From Latrodectus hesperus (Eukaryota; Arthropoda; Arachnida; Araneae; Theridiidae), in the NCBI GenBank assembly GCA_037975125.1, contig JAJQOW010000015.1:622001-686000 (forward strand): DNA of 64,000 nucleotides. Direction: 5' to 3'. Within the stretch, counting starts at the first letter, position 1. Every line of letters begins with the position of its first letter. The notes beneath the pieces are model-generated. The model made no database searches and was not told the origin of the DNA. It saw only the letters and a program-made list of their open reading frames with translations. This document shows positions 38,971 to 50,155 of the stretch, in pieces. Position numbers and translations under genes: made by a program.

Positions 38971-39530
38971 ATAAACGGCTGAATTATCTCTTTTTCAAAG
39001 TACGCGTACTTTGTGTTACTACCATTACTTTTCTAAAAATATTTCTGCCTTTGTATTGTATGTGCGCTTTAATCATCAATCTGTTATTTGTATTCCTTTT
39101 TAATGTAACTGATTTTATGGTTAAAACGGTATTTTATTCTTGACTAAGGAAGATTTTGCAATGGAGTCATAATGCTAAGTACTTTGAAGTCTTAATCAAG
39201 AATAATATATATGGGAATTTCAAAGATGTCATTTGTTTTTATTTGCATTTGTTACGATACTACAATAGTTTATAATAATAATAAAACTAAATATAATAAT
39301 AATTTATTTTCTTGAAAAATTGAAAAATTTTCTTTAACCTTAAAGTTAAAATTAAGGAATTTTTGTATAATATATATATATACATAAATATTTTAATATA
39401 TATAAACTTTTAAAAATATTATTTTATCAAAAAAGTTTTTTTATTGATTAATTATCTTAAAAAATAAAAATAAAATAAGCATTTTTTGTTATTGTCCTGA
39501 GTTTTTAAATATAGTTTATTTAAAATTAAT

Positions 39531-39533
<3 letters not shown>

Positions 39534-39562
<29 letters not shown>
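39534..39562. repeat. (TA)n microsatellite at the 3' end of a LINE fragment
   Basis: About 14 TA units directly adjoining the LINE 3' end at 39563. Confidence 0.95.
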
Positions 39563-39565
<3 letters not shown>

Positions 39566-39943
39566 TAATCATCATCAGCAGCAGCATTGGCACGACAACC
39601 CTTTGTGGGCCTTGGCCTTCTTCAGAAATCTCTGCCATTCCGCCCCTTTTCTAGAAATCGACCTCCAGTTCTTGACATTAAGTATATTGAAGTCTTCTTC
39701 CAGGCAGTCCTTCCATCTCTTTTTGGGTCTTCCTCTTGGTCTACTACAGAAAGGGGTGGTGTTGAAGACCTTTATGGGTGTTCTCTCTGTACTCATTCTG
39801 ATGAGGTGGCTTGCCCATCTCATTCTAAATAGTTTTATTGATTTGATGGTGTCTTCTTCTCCATAGATTTTGAACAGTTCAAAGTTACACCTTTTTCACC
39901 AGGTGTTATTTTCCAGGACAGCACCACAAATAGTTCTTAGGAT

Positions 39944-39945
<2 letters not shown>
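39563..39945 (-). mobile_element. RTE-like LINE 3' fragment between two TA arrays
   Basis: The minus strand reads KILRTICGAVLENNTW near 39940, LFRMRWASHLIRMSTE near 39820, RPRGRPKKRWKDCLEEDFNI, then WQRFLKKAKAHKGL at the end. This matches the order of the fragment at 15964-16600 but is a different family (KAKAHKGL versus KVKAHPGL). A stop interrupts the 5' part. The 3' UTR is CAGCAGCAGC/ATGATGATTATGA-like and passes straight into (TA)n. Confidence 0.82.
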
Positions 39946-39977
<32 letters not shown>

Positions 39978-39996
39978 GTGTGTGTGCGTGTGTGGT
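39946..39996. repeat. Compound (TA)n(TG)n microsatellite close to the exon-2 acceptor
   Basis: TA units (39946-39974) run into a TG tract (39975-39996). The tract ends 67 bp before the AG of K2P exon 2. UG-rich intronic tracts near acceptors can bind splicing regulators (general knowledge); no effect is shown here. Confidence 0.95.
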
Positions 39997-40063
39997 AATT
40001 ATATTGGTATAGGTTGTAGTGGAATAAGGAAAAATTCTGCTTATTGCTTTTTTGTTGTTGCAG

Positions 40064-40341
40064 GTTATGGTCATGTGACTCCAATGACACAATTGGGTAA
40101 GATAGTGACCATTCTCTATTCTTTGATTGGAATTCCACTAGCTTTCATATTCTTGGCCAACATAGGTGATCTCATGGCATCTGTGTTCCGGTACACCTAC
40201 AGCAGGCTGTGCTGTCGCTGGTGCAGGGGTGCCAGGCGACGCAACGAGTACTCCAGAGAATCGATCGTTAAAATGGACGGTCGACTGCCCTCACTCTCCA
40301 CCGATGACGTCGGCAAAGAAAACTACATGCCCACGGAAAAA
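40064..40341 (+). CDS. Two-pore-domain potassium channel, coding exon 2 (filter 1, M2, cytoplasmic loop)
   Basis: The acceptor TTGTTGTTGCAG precedes GT, which completes Gly147. The exon encodes residues 148-239 and ends before GTAAGT at 40342 (phase 0). It opens with YGHVTPMTQLG, completing the P1 filter TTIGYG (144-149). M2 is about 158-188, with IGIPLAFIFLANIGDLMA, a strong K2P signature. The M2-M3 loop (189-239) has a cysteine/basic cluster (CCRWCRGARRR, 196-206) that could be palmitoylated or bind lipid, several Ser/Thr, and the acidic STDD near 225-228. The intron position inside the P1 filter codon is one I recall as common in K2P genes. Confidence 0.96.
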
Positions 40342-40859
40342 GTAAGTCAATCAAACTAATTAAAGAGCATAATATTTTAAATTTTATCAAATCTAAATTT
40401 TAAATTACCACTGTTTAGTGAATAACGTGAGACGTGTATTTCGTTTATGTTTTTCATCCACATTTTTTGATATAGATGCTTGGAAAACTTTCTGGATTTC
40501 TCCCATGTGACCCCCATTAACTGTGAATAATTATTCTAAGGAACAATACTCAATGAATGTAAAAAATGCCTGATAAGACTATTCATCTGTTAGGTTGTCT
40601 CCTAAACAATGTGAGTTAGGAATTTTAAAGTTTACTGCGATGTAAGCATGGGACAGCATTCTTCTGACTTTCAAAGTTGAAAGTCCCTGATTACATTCCA
40701 GCTTTCTGTTTACATATCTGTTAAAGTGGGTGGTGCTTTTTTTTCTTTTTTACAGATTTCCCACTTTGGGATATGGGAATATGTCCCACTATGTATGAAA
40801 TATCGTTTTGAAAGGTGATCCACGATGAATGTTCAGATGACTTGCAATTGAGTTTGACT
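40342..40859 (+). other. Start of K2P intron 2
   Basis: Intron 2 runs 40342-45362. This first part has no recognised element. Some of it may be the eroded 5' side of the LINE fragment that follows. Confidence 0.5.
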
Positions 40860-41377
40860 ATTTAGAATAGAGCAAGGGATCAAAAAACAAGGGTCGTCTT
40901 TTGCTCCCATCAGTGCAGAAACTTTTTGTGGGATTAATTTGAAGACCGCAAAAACCAATGTTCGCAGATGGGAATAACGGAAGATGTATGAAGCTTGGCT
41001 CAACACTCCTGGTCAAACCCACGCTAAAAGTATGATCTGTGGATCATCAGCGAGAATTGCCTCTGAAATTCTAAGATGCTCTAGGCAGAAGATACGTTTA
41101 ATCGTAGGCTTCATAACTGGGCACTACTATTTCAGCAAACACCTCCATAAAATGGGACTGTTTCAGCAAGACCCTATCTGCAGGAAATGTCATACGCAAG
41201 AAGAAACGGCCAAGCATATCATTTACGAATGCGAGGCCCTTGTCCTCCCTAGATTAACTTCTTTAGGCATCATCCATACTAGAGAGTTACACCTAGACTC
41301 TAGTTAATAGTACAAAATTCTGATAAAAGCAGAGGTGCCCAATGACATACAATCACAACTCTAAGAAGAAGAAGAGG
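40860..41377 (+). mobile_element. LINE 3' fragment, RNase H end to (AAG)n tail
   Basis: The frame near 40878 reads KKQGSSFAPISAETFCGI, an RNase H C-terminal segment. It continues KMYEAWLNTPGQTHAKSMIC (40981-41040) and then the Cys/His knuckle CRKCHTQEETAKHIIYEC (41182-41235) and LPRLTSLGIIHTRELHLDS. It ends CTAAGAAGAAGAAGAGG at 41377. From ICGSS onward it is the parent-type sequence of the deleted LINEs at 13616-14537 and 60510-61333. The 5' boundary is approximate and no target duplication was found. Confidence 0.82.
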
Positions 41378-41796
41378 TACATTTCATCCAAAAAACAGCA
41401 ATTGACCAACCAACAAAATCATGATTCAAAAACCTCTTTCATGTTTATTTGGTTGTTTACACTTTGACATAAGCCTTTTAATCTTGGTATTTTGGCCTTG
41501 AACAAATGTCATTCAATTTATCTCATGAATTTAAGAAATTGTAACGTTTTTGTCCACGAGTGCAACTAGTTCTATTCGAAATTCTTCAAGTGAATGTTGT
41601 TGCACCAGCAATGTTCACGTTTAGGCCAGCGAGCTTCCCTGTACCCAGCTCAAAAGAGCTATACCAGAATGATGGAAGTCGCTGAAGAGAAAAACGGAGC
41701 CGCTACACGGGGACCCCAATTTTGCGACCCACATCTCTCAAACACTGCCACCCAATGGACAATTTATCTTAAGTTAACAAAACATTACAAATAATT
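41378..41796. other. Intronic spacer
   Basis: A region of higher GC (41590-41760) holds a 66-codon open frame with no recognisable similarity. Possibly a remnant of an unidentified repeat. Confidence 0.35.
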
Positions 41797-41807
41797 AGGG
41801 AAAATCA

Positions 41808-42197
41808 GAGCTCCAGTGGCTCAGTAGCTTCACGCCGCTTCCCGTAAGCTCAGCAAAGTGAAGCATCATTTGTCGCGGGCAGTGGTTGGGAGGGTGACCA
41901 CGGTGTACTCTCCTTCACTGGGTTGCTGGAGCTTCGTGGGTTGGGGACGTGTCAAGGTTAATATGTGACGTCCAAAGTCCGCTGGTGTGGCGTGGATGTT
42001 GAGCGGAGGGTGCCATCTCAGGTGAGGCCTCGTCACCTGACCGTGGTTCAAAATTACGAGGCACCTTAAAAAGAGCAAAGTCATACTTTCATCTTCGTGG
42101 TGTTCTGATCCAAACGAAAGACACTCTCTATTGACTTAATTCGCACTGCAAAGGCATAGCGAGCTTAGCTTGTCCAAGTGTTATAAGCAACAACAAC
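41808..42197 (+). mobile_element. SINE, family II, with 11-bp target duplication
   Basis: AGGGAAAATCA at 41797-41807 and 42198-42208 flanks the element exactly. It begins GAGCTCCAGTGGCTCAGTAG (A-box-like) and ends GTTATAAGCAACAACAAC. It is the same 390 bp long as the copy at 18182-18571 and nearly colinear with it. Confidence 0.93.
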
Positions 42198-42208
42198 AGG
42201 GAAAATCA

Positions 42209-43865
42209 ACAAGTATATACAAAAATTTTTGGAGTAATAAAACAATATTATACTATGTGAAAATAAAGAAACCAGAAAAAACTGGATGGTGAATGACATG
42301 AAAATTTACAAATGGTGTTTGTGTTACAAACTAAGTGAGAAATAGGGAATGAATAACAAAATTTGTGCAAGATATGTAGAAGAGCTATACAAAGTAAGGC
42401 AAGAGGATTGATACGATACAGGTTTGGAGGAGTAGTTACTAGCAGGTGTCGTCATTTAACCAAATAAAAAGGCCTTCCTGTGTAATTAGAAAATCCACTA
42501 GTTGGTTAAGCATTCTCCTGGAAATCTTGTTGTTAAAGATGCACCAGCACTGTCACTGGAAAACATTGATTGATATGTCAATGGAATGACCATGGTTTTT
42601 TAAGTGACATCGAATTGATTTCAGCCTTGCACACACTGACGCGAGCCTTTAAGTGATGGTTGGTTGGCTTCAAACACATCGCATCTGTTTCGAGTCCTTA
42701 TATCATCCTATTTGAAATCCAAAATTTGTTAAAGAGCATTTGTAAAACATTGATTGTTTTGTGAACGCCAACACCATGACTCAAGAAGTCAGTATACAAA
42801 ATAATTTGAGCACAGTGAACATTGACACAAGCAGTTTAACCATCTTCGAATAACTTTGAACTCATAGCATGTATTGCGGATGATGACCTGACGGCATCAA
42901 CTATCTCGAATCGAAAGCAAAAAATTGTCGATATATATTTTGCCAAAATAAATTAGCCAAGTCACGAATGTTTAAACTATGGTTCTTCAAGCATTTTACT
43001 GGGTTGAAACCATTGCTCGTTGACAGGAAAAGGAAGGTGAGTGAGGACTCCAATCTGTACCTTTTTTTTTATCGCTTAAAACTCATTTTTATGTAGAGGG
43101 CTGGTTACGCTACGATCTGCAATGAAAAAAGGTTTCGGTTCCATTACAAACACCAAAACCAGAAATAAAAATCAAACCTACTAACAAATGAACATAAAGC
43201 CAAATCGCATGCATTCGGCTTTAGTAGAGGAAAATAATGAGGATATGAATCAAAACTTATTTATTATACTATTTGTTAACATTATTAAGCTCTTTATTAG
43301 AAGATCACATTATATTTAAAACATTTCCTTTTTATTTTCTTATAGTAAAATGTATATACGTGGAATTTCAAACCCTGTCAAAGCTAGTGATTAACAAATA
43401 AAGTACTGTATAGATACATTGGAATTTGTGTGCGTGTGATGTATTTTTAACTGTGGCGACAAGTGAGAGAACGTTACTACTATTAAATCTAATTTCACAT
43501 CATATCTATGGTTATATTTACTTTAATGAACAGTTTAAGGGTAAATCAAAAATTATGTTAAAAAAAAGAAGAAAAAAGATACGTATGAATAATTTGAGAA
43601 TTTGACGATTATAAAAAATATATATAATTCCTTTTCCTAGTTTCCTTTTTTTCAAATATGAACGAAAAGCATCACATTAAATTAATTCGCTTCAGCTATC
43701 TAAATTTTATATCTCTTATACTACTTGAATAACTATATAAATAACATATTCTTGGTATATGAGCATAAATAAGAGCTGCAAAACTAGTCATTTGGTTTTT
43801 GTTACGAAACTCTTGGGTTTGATTTCCACTATGGCCATCCATATTTGTAATATTACGGATCGAAC
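42209..43865. other. Intronic spacer, unassigned
   Basis: About 1.6 kb. The part at 42420-42960 has higher complexity than the AT background and may be a degraded transposon, but I could not match any frame on either strand to a family. Confidence 0.35.
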
Positions 43866-43869
43866 TTAA

Positions 43870-44938
43870 CCCCATAAATTTGACATATTTTTCAGAAAAA
43901 TGGACCAAAAATGGAAAATTTTTTGACTTGAATTTTATTCTTTATATTATTATAAGAGTTAGAAAATGCTTTTTTATGACAAAAATAAAGTTTTAAATGC
44001 AATAACTACTACTCCAAGTACATATATTTATAATTTTTATACTATATATTATAATTTTTATACTATATATTTATAATTTTTATAACTATACCAAGTACAT
44101 ATATTTATAATTTTTACATACACATAAAACATTGATTACACATATATGTTATTCGTATTGAACAAATTAAATGAAATTTTGAAGCTAAATATAACTAGTA
44201 TAATATAAAAACACAACAATATGATTTTTCAATACATAAATTTTACAAATCTTTTACAGTATAGTATATTCCAAAACAAGGTACTGCACAAAAAAAGCCT
44301 ATATATTGCACTTTTTACAATAAACTCTTGTCTCATGCCTTATTCTCTTCCCTCGTTCATCGGTTTTACGACAGCATATAAAACACTGCCTGGTTGGAGT
44401 AGATTTTTTCCCCTTTGATGGGATGTGTTCTGGAAAGTGTCGACCTGTGAGGCGCAGTAAGCTTACACTAGGACCCCCTGGTCCTGGTAGTTGAACATTT
44501 GGTTCATTTAGTTCAACAATTAATTTTTTGAAGTACATATTATTCGCACCTCCTGCTGAAGTATGCAAAATAAAGAAGTTATTTATATAACGCCTGGTGT
44601 AGGAGATGGAAAAATATTTTCTAGTAATATTATTTATCTCCTTTTCTAGCAACCGAGAAGTCTGTAAGATGTTGATCGACTTTAACATCACCTCCCATAG
44701 TGTTGTTGTTAGTCATGAACTACCTTCAGAACCAAAGTTGGAATTGGTAAAAAACTAGGACCACTTGTGTCATTTATTAGGAAAATAGGTAATTAAGTAT
44801 CCTAAAGTTGAAACGAACTCAGCTCGGACTTCATAAAATAGAAACGTTAATTTTTCTTCTGCCCGAACTGAGTTTGGGCATCACAAATACTGCACGCAGT
44901 AATTGCCCGAACTGAATTCGGGCGACACTGGCAAGGGG
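43870..44938 (-). mobile_element. piggyBac-type transposon remnant flanked by TTAA
   Basis: TTAA occurs at 43866-43869 and 44939-44942. The inward ends read CCCCATAAATT on the left and, on the opposite strand, CCCCTTGCCAGTGTCGCC on the right, consistent with piggyBac's exact TTAA target. The right subterminal region contains GCCCGAACTGAATTCGGGC, an inverted repeat also typical of the group. The left end is a weaker match than the right. The only coding part left is the C-terminal cysteine-rich domain (44299-44691). Confidence 0.65.
44299..44691 (-). pseudogene. piggyBac transposase C-terminal fragment (130 aa)
   Basis: The frame reads RLTGRHFPEHIPSKGKKSTP followed by TRQCFICCRKTDERGKRIRHE and YCKKCNI, the start of the cysteine-rich C-terminal zinc-binding domain of piggyBac/PGBD4-like transposases (recollection). 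The final cysteine pair of that domain seems to continue after the stop in a shifted frame near 44290. The DDD catalytic core is missing. The N-terminal third is AT-rich and unlike any domain. Not functional. Confidence 0.75.
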
Positions 44939-44942
44939 TTAA

Positions 44943-45362
44943 AAATGAAAATCTTGTACTAATTTTCTCTTATTCGAAAGTGTGACTGTAGGATAACAAA
45001 TTAACCAAACACTTTGCATGTGTTAAAAAATAATAAAAAAGTACAAACTTAAAATAAGCTAGTAAATGAGATTAGTAAATGAGAACGTATGCACATATTG
45101 AACCGAGAAACAATAATTCTCTTAACATTTCTATTTTTTTCAAGCTACATGCTAAAATTTCTGAGCGAAAACGTTCAAAATTTTTTCAATGTAATTTTAA
45201 AAGAACTGCGCTATACGGCTTTCTAAAACATGCATTAATAATTCAACAGCATTGAATTCAGAATTTCTGATTACATTCTTTTTTCTCAAAAGAATCTTTC
45301 ACAGAGTGAAATCACCAAAGAAATATAAATGCTTTTCCCACTAAACAATTTCTCTTTTTCAG
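44943..45362 (+). other. End of K2P intron 2
   Basis: AT-rich. It ends in a good polypyrimidine tract, TTTCTCTTTTTCAG, at 45349-45362, the exon-3 acceptor. Confidence 0.7.
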
Positions 45363-45552
45363 ATCCAGATTCCTATTATTCTGAACCTGTTGTTAATTTC
45401 CCTCTTCATTCTCTTGGGAGCTGGGCTTTTTGCAGTTTTGGAGGATTGGGATCTTTTGAGTTCCGGCTACTTCACTTATATTACATTAACAACCATTGGA
45501 TTTGGGGATTACTATCCAGGGAAGGCGTTTGAGGGATACAAAGGAAGTATTA
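45363..45552 (+). CDS. Two-pore-domain potassium channel, coding exon 3 (M3, P2)
   Basis: Encodes residues 240-302 plus the first base of codon 303; the donor is GTAAGT at 45553, phase 1. It holds M3 (about 242-264, IPIILNLLLISLFILLGAGL), the pore helix and the second filter TTIGFGD (282-288) followed by YYPG. GFG instead of GYG in the second pore is the usual K2P pattern. M3 follows directly on the acceptor, so the whole M2-M3 loop lies in exon 2. Confidence 0.97.
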
Positions 45553-45604
45553 GTAAGTCTTATTTTTTGAATTTTCTTCACAGAAATCTCATTTTTATGT
45601 TTTT

Positions 45605-47825
45605 AATCAATACAAATGCAAGGAAAAAATCAAGTAGCTATATCTTTTCTGATTCATAAGGGAAAATCTTTAATTATTCATTTCTATAAGGGAATATCTA
45701 AGCGGGCTTGCTGAGTGATTGTTAAATTAGCTATGTAAAGCAAAATCGGTGCTGTCGTCTGCTAGTCGACTTATAATATAGCAATTATTTTTAACATTTA
45801 TAAAATATTTTACATTTTTAATAAATACAAATGCAAGGAAAGAAATCAAATAGCTATATCTTTTCTGATTTATAAGGGAAAATCTTTAAATGATATTCAT
45901 TTCTATAAGGGAACATCTAAGCGGGCTTGCTGAGTGATTGTTAAATTAGCTATGTTAAGCGAAAATCGGTGCTGTCGTCTGCTAGTCGACTTATAATATA
46001 GCAATTATTTTTAACATTTATAAAATATTTTACATTTTTAATAAATACAAATGCAAGGAAAGAAATCAAATAGCTATAACTTTTCTGATTTATAAGGGGA
46101 AAATCTTTAAATGATATTCATTTCTATAAGGGAACATCTAAGCGGGCTTGCTGAGTGATTGTTAAATTAGCTATGTTAAGCAAAATCGGTGCTGTCGTCT
46201 GCTAGTTGACTTATAATATAGCAATTATTTTTAACATTTATAAAATATTTTACATTTTTAATAAATACAAATGCAAGGAAAGAAATCAAATAGCTATATC
46301 TTTCCTGATTTATAAGGGAAAATCTTTAAATGACATTCATTTCTATACGGGAACATCTAAGCGGGCTTGCTGAGTGATTGTTAAATTAGCTATGTTAAGC
46401 AAAATCGGTGCTGTCGTCTGCTAGTCGACTTATAATATAGCAATTATTTTTAACATTTATAAAACTTTATATTTTTATAAATACAAATGCAGGGAAAAAA
46501 ATAAAATAGCTTTATCTCTTCTGATTTATAAGGGAAAATCTTTAAATGACATTCATTTCTATACGGGAACATCTAAGCGGGCTTGCTGAGTGATTGTTAA
46601 ATTAGCTATGTTAAGCAAAATCGGTGCTGTCGTCTGCTAGTCGACTTATAATATAGCAATTATTTTTAACATTTATAAAATATTTTATATTTTTAATAAA
46701 TACAAATGCAAGGAAAGAAATCAAATAGCTATATCTTTTCTGATTTATAAGGGAAAATCTTTAAATGATATTCATTTCTATAAGGGAACATCTAAGCGGG
46801 CTTGCTGAGTGATTGTTAAATTAGCTATGTTAAGCAAAATCGGTGCTGTCGTCTGCTAGTCGACTTATAATATAGCAATTATTTTTAACATTTATAAAAT
46901 ATTTATATTTTTAATAAATACAAATGCAAGGAAAGAAATCAAATAGCTATATCTTTTCTGATTTATAAGGGAAAATCTTTAAATGACATTCATTTCTATA
47001 CGGGAACATCTAAGCGGGCTTGCTGAGTGATTGTTAAATTAGCTATGTTAAGCAAAATCGGTGCTGTCGTCTGCTAGTCGACTTATAATATAGCAATTAT
47101 TTTTAACATTTATAAAACTTTATATTTTTATAAATACAAATGCAGGGAAAAAAATCAAATAGCTATATCTTTTCTGATTTATAAGGGAAAATCTTTAAAT
47201 GACATTCATTTCTATACGGGAACATCTAAGCGGGCTTGCTGAGTGATTGTTAAATTAGCTATGTTAAGCAAAATCGGTGCTGTCGTCTGCTAGTCGACTT
47301 ATAATATAGCAATTATTTTTAACATTTATAAAATATTTTATATTTTTAATAAATACAAATGCAAGGAAAGAAATCAAATAGCTATATCTTTTCTGATTTA
47401 TAAGGGAAAATCTTTAAATGATATTCATTTCTATAAGGGAACATCTAAGCGGGCTTGCTGAGTGATTGTTAAATTAGCTATGTTAAGCAAAATCGGTGCT
47501 GTCGTCTGCTAGTCGACTTATAATATAGCAATTATTTTTAACATTTATAAAATATTTTATATTTTTAATAAATACAAATGCAAGGAAAGAAATCAAATAG
47601 CTATATCTTTTCTGATTTATAAGGGAAAATCTTTAAATGATATTCATTTCTATAAGGGAACATCTAAGCGGGCTTGCTGAGTGATTGTTAAATTAGCTAT
47701 GTTAAGCAAAATCGGTGCTGTCGTCTGCTAGTCGACTTATAATATAGCAATTATTTTTAACATTTATAAAATATTTTATATTTTTAATAAATACAAATGC
47801 AAGGAAAGAAATCAAATAGCTATAT
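45605..47825. repeat. Intronic tandem array, about ten units of 215-220 bp, with three-unit higher-order pattern
   Basis: TACAAATGC marks units at 45611, 45826, 46046, 46266, 46482, 46701, 46919, 47135, 47354, 47573 and 47792 (last partial). Each unit contains GCGGGCTTGCTGAGTGATTG and TCGGTGCTGTCGTCTGCTAG. Two variants alternate: GACATTCATTTCTATACGGG (units at 46266, 46482, 46919, 47135) and GATATTCATTTCTATAAGGG (45826, 46046, 46701, 47354, 47573). Units 46482 and 47135 share a shortened CTTTATATTTTTATAAATAC start. The block 46266-46918 is therefore repeated as 46919-47572, about 653 bp. The first unit starts only about 50 bp after the exon-3 donor. Confidence 0.97.
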
Positions 47826-49170
47826 ATATTATTTGTTTATACAGTATTTGTTTCCAGATCATATTATTATTTTTAGCTTCAATTAGTGTAACTGCTAATT
47901 TCTTTTCAGTAAAAAATTGAACTGTTATTAATTAATATAAACAGTTTTCTGGAACTACTAATTCATTGTTTTTACAAAATTATTCAATACTCTCTTTACA
48001 ATATTTTGATAAATGTATGATTTGTACTAATATTTTTGAATATAATCTGTAGATTTGGTATTTTAAAATTATATTTTAAAAATGGTAATACATAGTATAA
48101 AAAATTACTGAATTGGGATTTTCTTAAAAAAACTACATAATAAATTTAAGTTTTGACTGAGTATAATGTTTTCTTCGAATTCATTAATCTCTGGCTCATT
48201 ATAATAAAAAACCTTTAATTATTTTATGGTTTTACTGAAATACATTACTTGTTCACTATTTTTTTATAATTAAATAATTATTTTCTCTTGACTTATTTTT
48301 TTTTTTGATATACTTCAGTGTTAAATTGATTGTCATAGCTATTAAATTTGAAATGCCACCAATGGTGGACCTTACGCCATATCAATTTAAATATTTTTGC
48401 TTACAATAATATCCTAATACTTAACGTTTCCAACCAAGCTGCTTATAACAAATCACTTACAACTGCTACCTTTTTTGTAGGTGCTGAATTTCTGAATTGC
48501 TTTCCTGATTTGGTTTATTTATTGCTCTACTATCACTTTTTATGAATTGATTGGGGGGAGCTATACAGTTAATTTGATTGGTACTAATTTGATTAGGATT
48601 AATGTGGTTGTAGATTTATACACTTTAAAGTGAGTTCTAAATACTATAAATACCCTTGACATGAGAATCGAACCCATGAAAGATTTAAAAGTCAATATGT
48701 TAACTATTCAATTGTTGCGTCTCAGTTCAGTTTTTAAGTCTTGGTATGTAGTGGTAGCTCAATATTCCACAGTGGATTTATTCATTTTATCCCAGAGTAA
48801 TTTTAAGAATTGATTGCTAATCTTATTTTCGATAATATATGTATGTATGTACTGTGCTTTTGCTTAGTTTTCTTTTTAATTTGGTGATTATTATTAGTTT
48901 CCTTCACTCTTATCTTGGTTTTCTCAATTTCTCTCTCACTCTCACTGGATCTCTTATTTTATTGTCATATTCTTGAATAAACTTTGTTGAAACATACATC
49001 CATAACTTAATAGCCCCTTTCTCTTTCACTCTAACTGCTAAATAATTATGGTTTTGCATTCTTTTTGAATTGTCTTAGATATTTTATGAGTTTTTTTATA
49101 AAAAAAATATTTATTTGCCGCTTTTTTTTAAAATTGATCTTGGTCTCAAACTGTGTTACTGTATTTTATT
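47826..49170. other. Intron 3 spacer
   Basis: AT-rich. It contains the tRNA-like remnant at 48659-48730 and otherwise nothing recognised. Confidence 0.45.
48659..48730 (-). pseudogene. tRNA-Lys-like remnant (tRNA pseudogene or SINE head)
   Basis: Minus strand: a B box GGTTCGATTCTC (complement of 48663-48674) preceded by GACTTTTAAATC, which resembles a lysine-UUU anticodon arm, and AGTTAACATATTG in place of the D arm. The acceptor stem does not pair and the A box is poor, so it is not a working tRNA. Confidence 0.4.
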
Positions 49171-49181
49171 ACATATTATTC

Positions 49182-49491
49182 TGACGCTCAACTTGTCTAG
49201 TGGTCAGCGTGCCTGACTGCAGGTAAGGAGGTCCTGGGTTCGAATCCCGGTTTGGGAGTGGCTGTACTTTCTCTCTCTATCTATTCTGTCCTTGTCCTTT
49301 CTTTGTTTGAATGAGATGTGAATGGTTATCCACCCGATAAATGGGCACCTATGGCATGTGTGTAGAGCAAAGTCGTACTTTCCCCTTCATGGTGCTCTGA
49401 TTAAAACGAAAGACGCTCCCAATTGACTTAAATTCGCATAGCCAAGGCATAGCGAGCTTGGCTTCTGCAAATGTCATTAGTAACAACAACA
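49182..49491 (+). mobile_element. Chimeric SINE: family I head with family II tail, 11-bp target duplication
   Basis: ACATATTATTC at 49171-49181 and 49492-49502 flanks it. The 5' half (CTAGTGGTCAGCGTGCCTGA, GGTTCGAATCCCGG, CTCTCTCTATCTATTCTGTC) is family I. From about 49357 (GAGCAAAGTCGTACTTTC) to the tail CATTAGTAACAACAACAAC it is the 3' part of family II. Confidence 0.92.
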
Positions 49492-49502
49492 ACATATTAT
49501 TC

Positions 49503-50155
49503 ATTTAAACATTGAATTAGTATGCACTGTAATTTATAGTATATTTCGACTTTTTTTGTCTCAAAATAATTTTTTATTTTTGCTACTTTTTTATACTTGT
49601 ACTTAATATTCCACACTTTCATACTTCTCTTTTTCTCCCCACAATCATGTAACAAGTACATGAAACCGCTCGATTTTGAATAAATATTTAACTTTTTCTT
49701 TAATTATACATCATTCTAAAAATGAAACTTATCCATTATCAGTATGAAACCTTTTAGAAGATAAAAATTAATGTTCATACATCTCCCTATCAAATTTATT
49801 TAATGTTTGGGCCCTTTTCTTTTTATAAACCAGCTATCTACAAGCTAAGACGTTCTCGCTTTATTATACAATTCAAAACTTCGTGATTTAGACTACACTT
49901 TTGGAGGTGGATGTTTGTAATAGAAGAAATTAAACTTATATCGAAGATCCACATTAAATTAGCATTGGGTGAAAAAAATATATGTGACTTTAAAGGTGAC
50001 TATCAAGTTCATGACAAATCAGTTCTCGTGTTATACGGTAATATTCATGCCAACATGTATTATACTGTCTTAAAAATTTTAAAAGCATTTCTTTTAATTA
50101 TAGTTTTGAAATAATTTTCTTGAATTCTGTTAAATTTATATTTTGCAAAACGAAT
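49503..50155. other. Intron 3 spacer
   Basis: AT-rich with a 67-codon frame (49911-50114) that lacks any recognisable feature. Confidence 0.4.
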
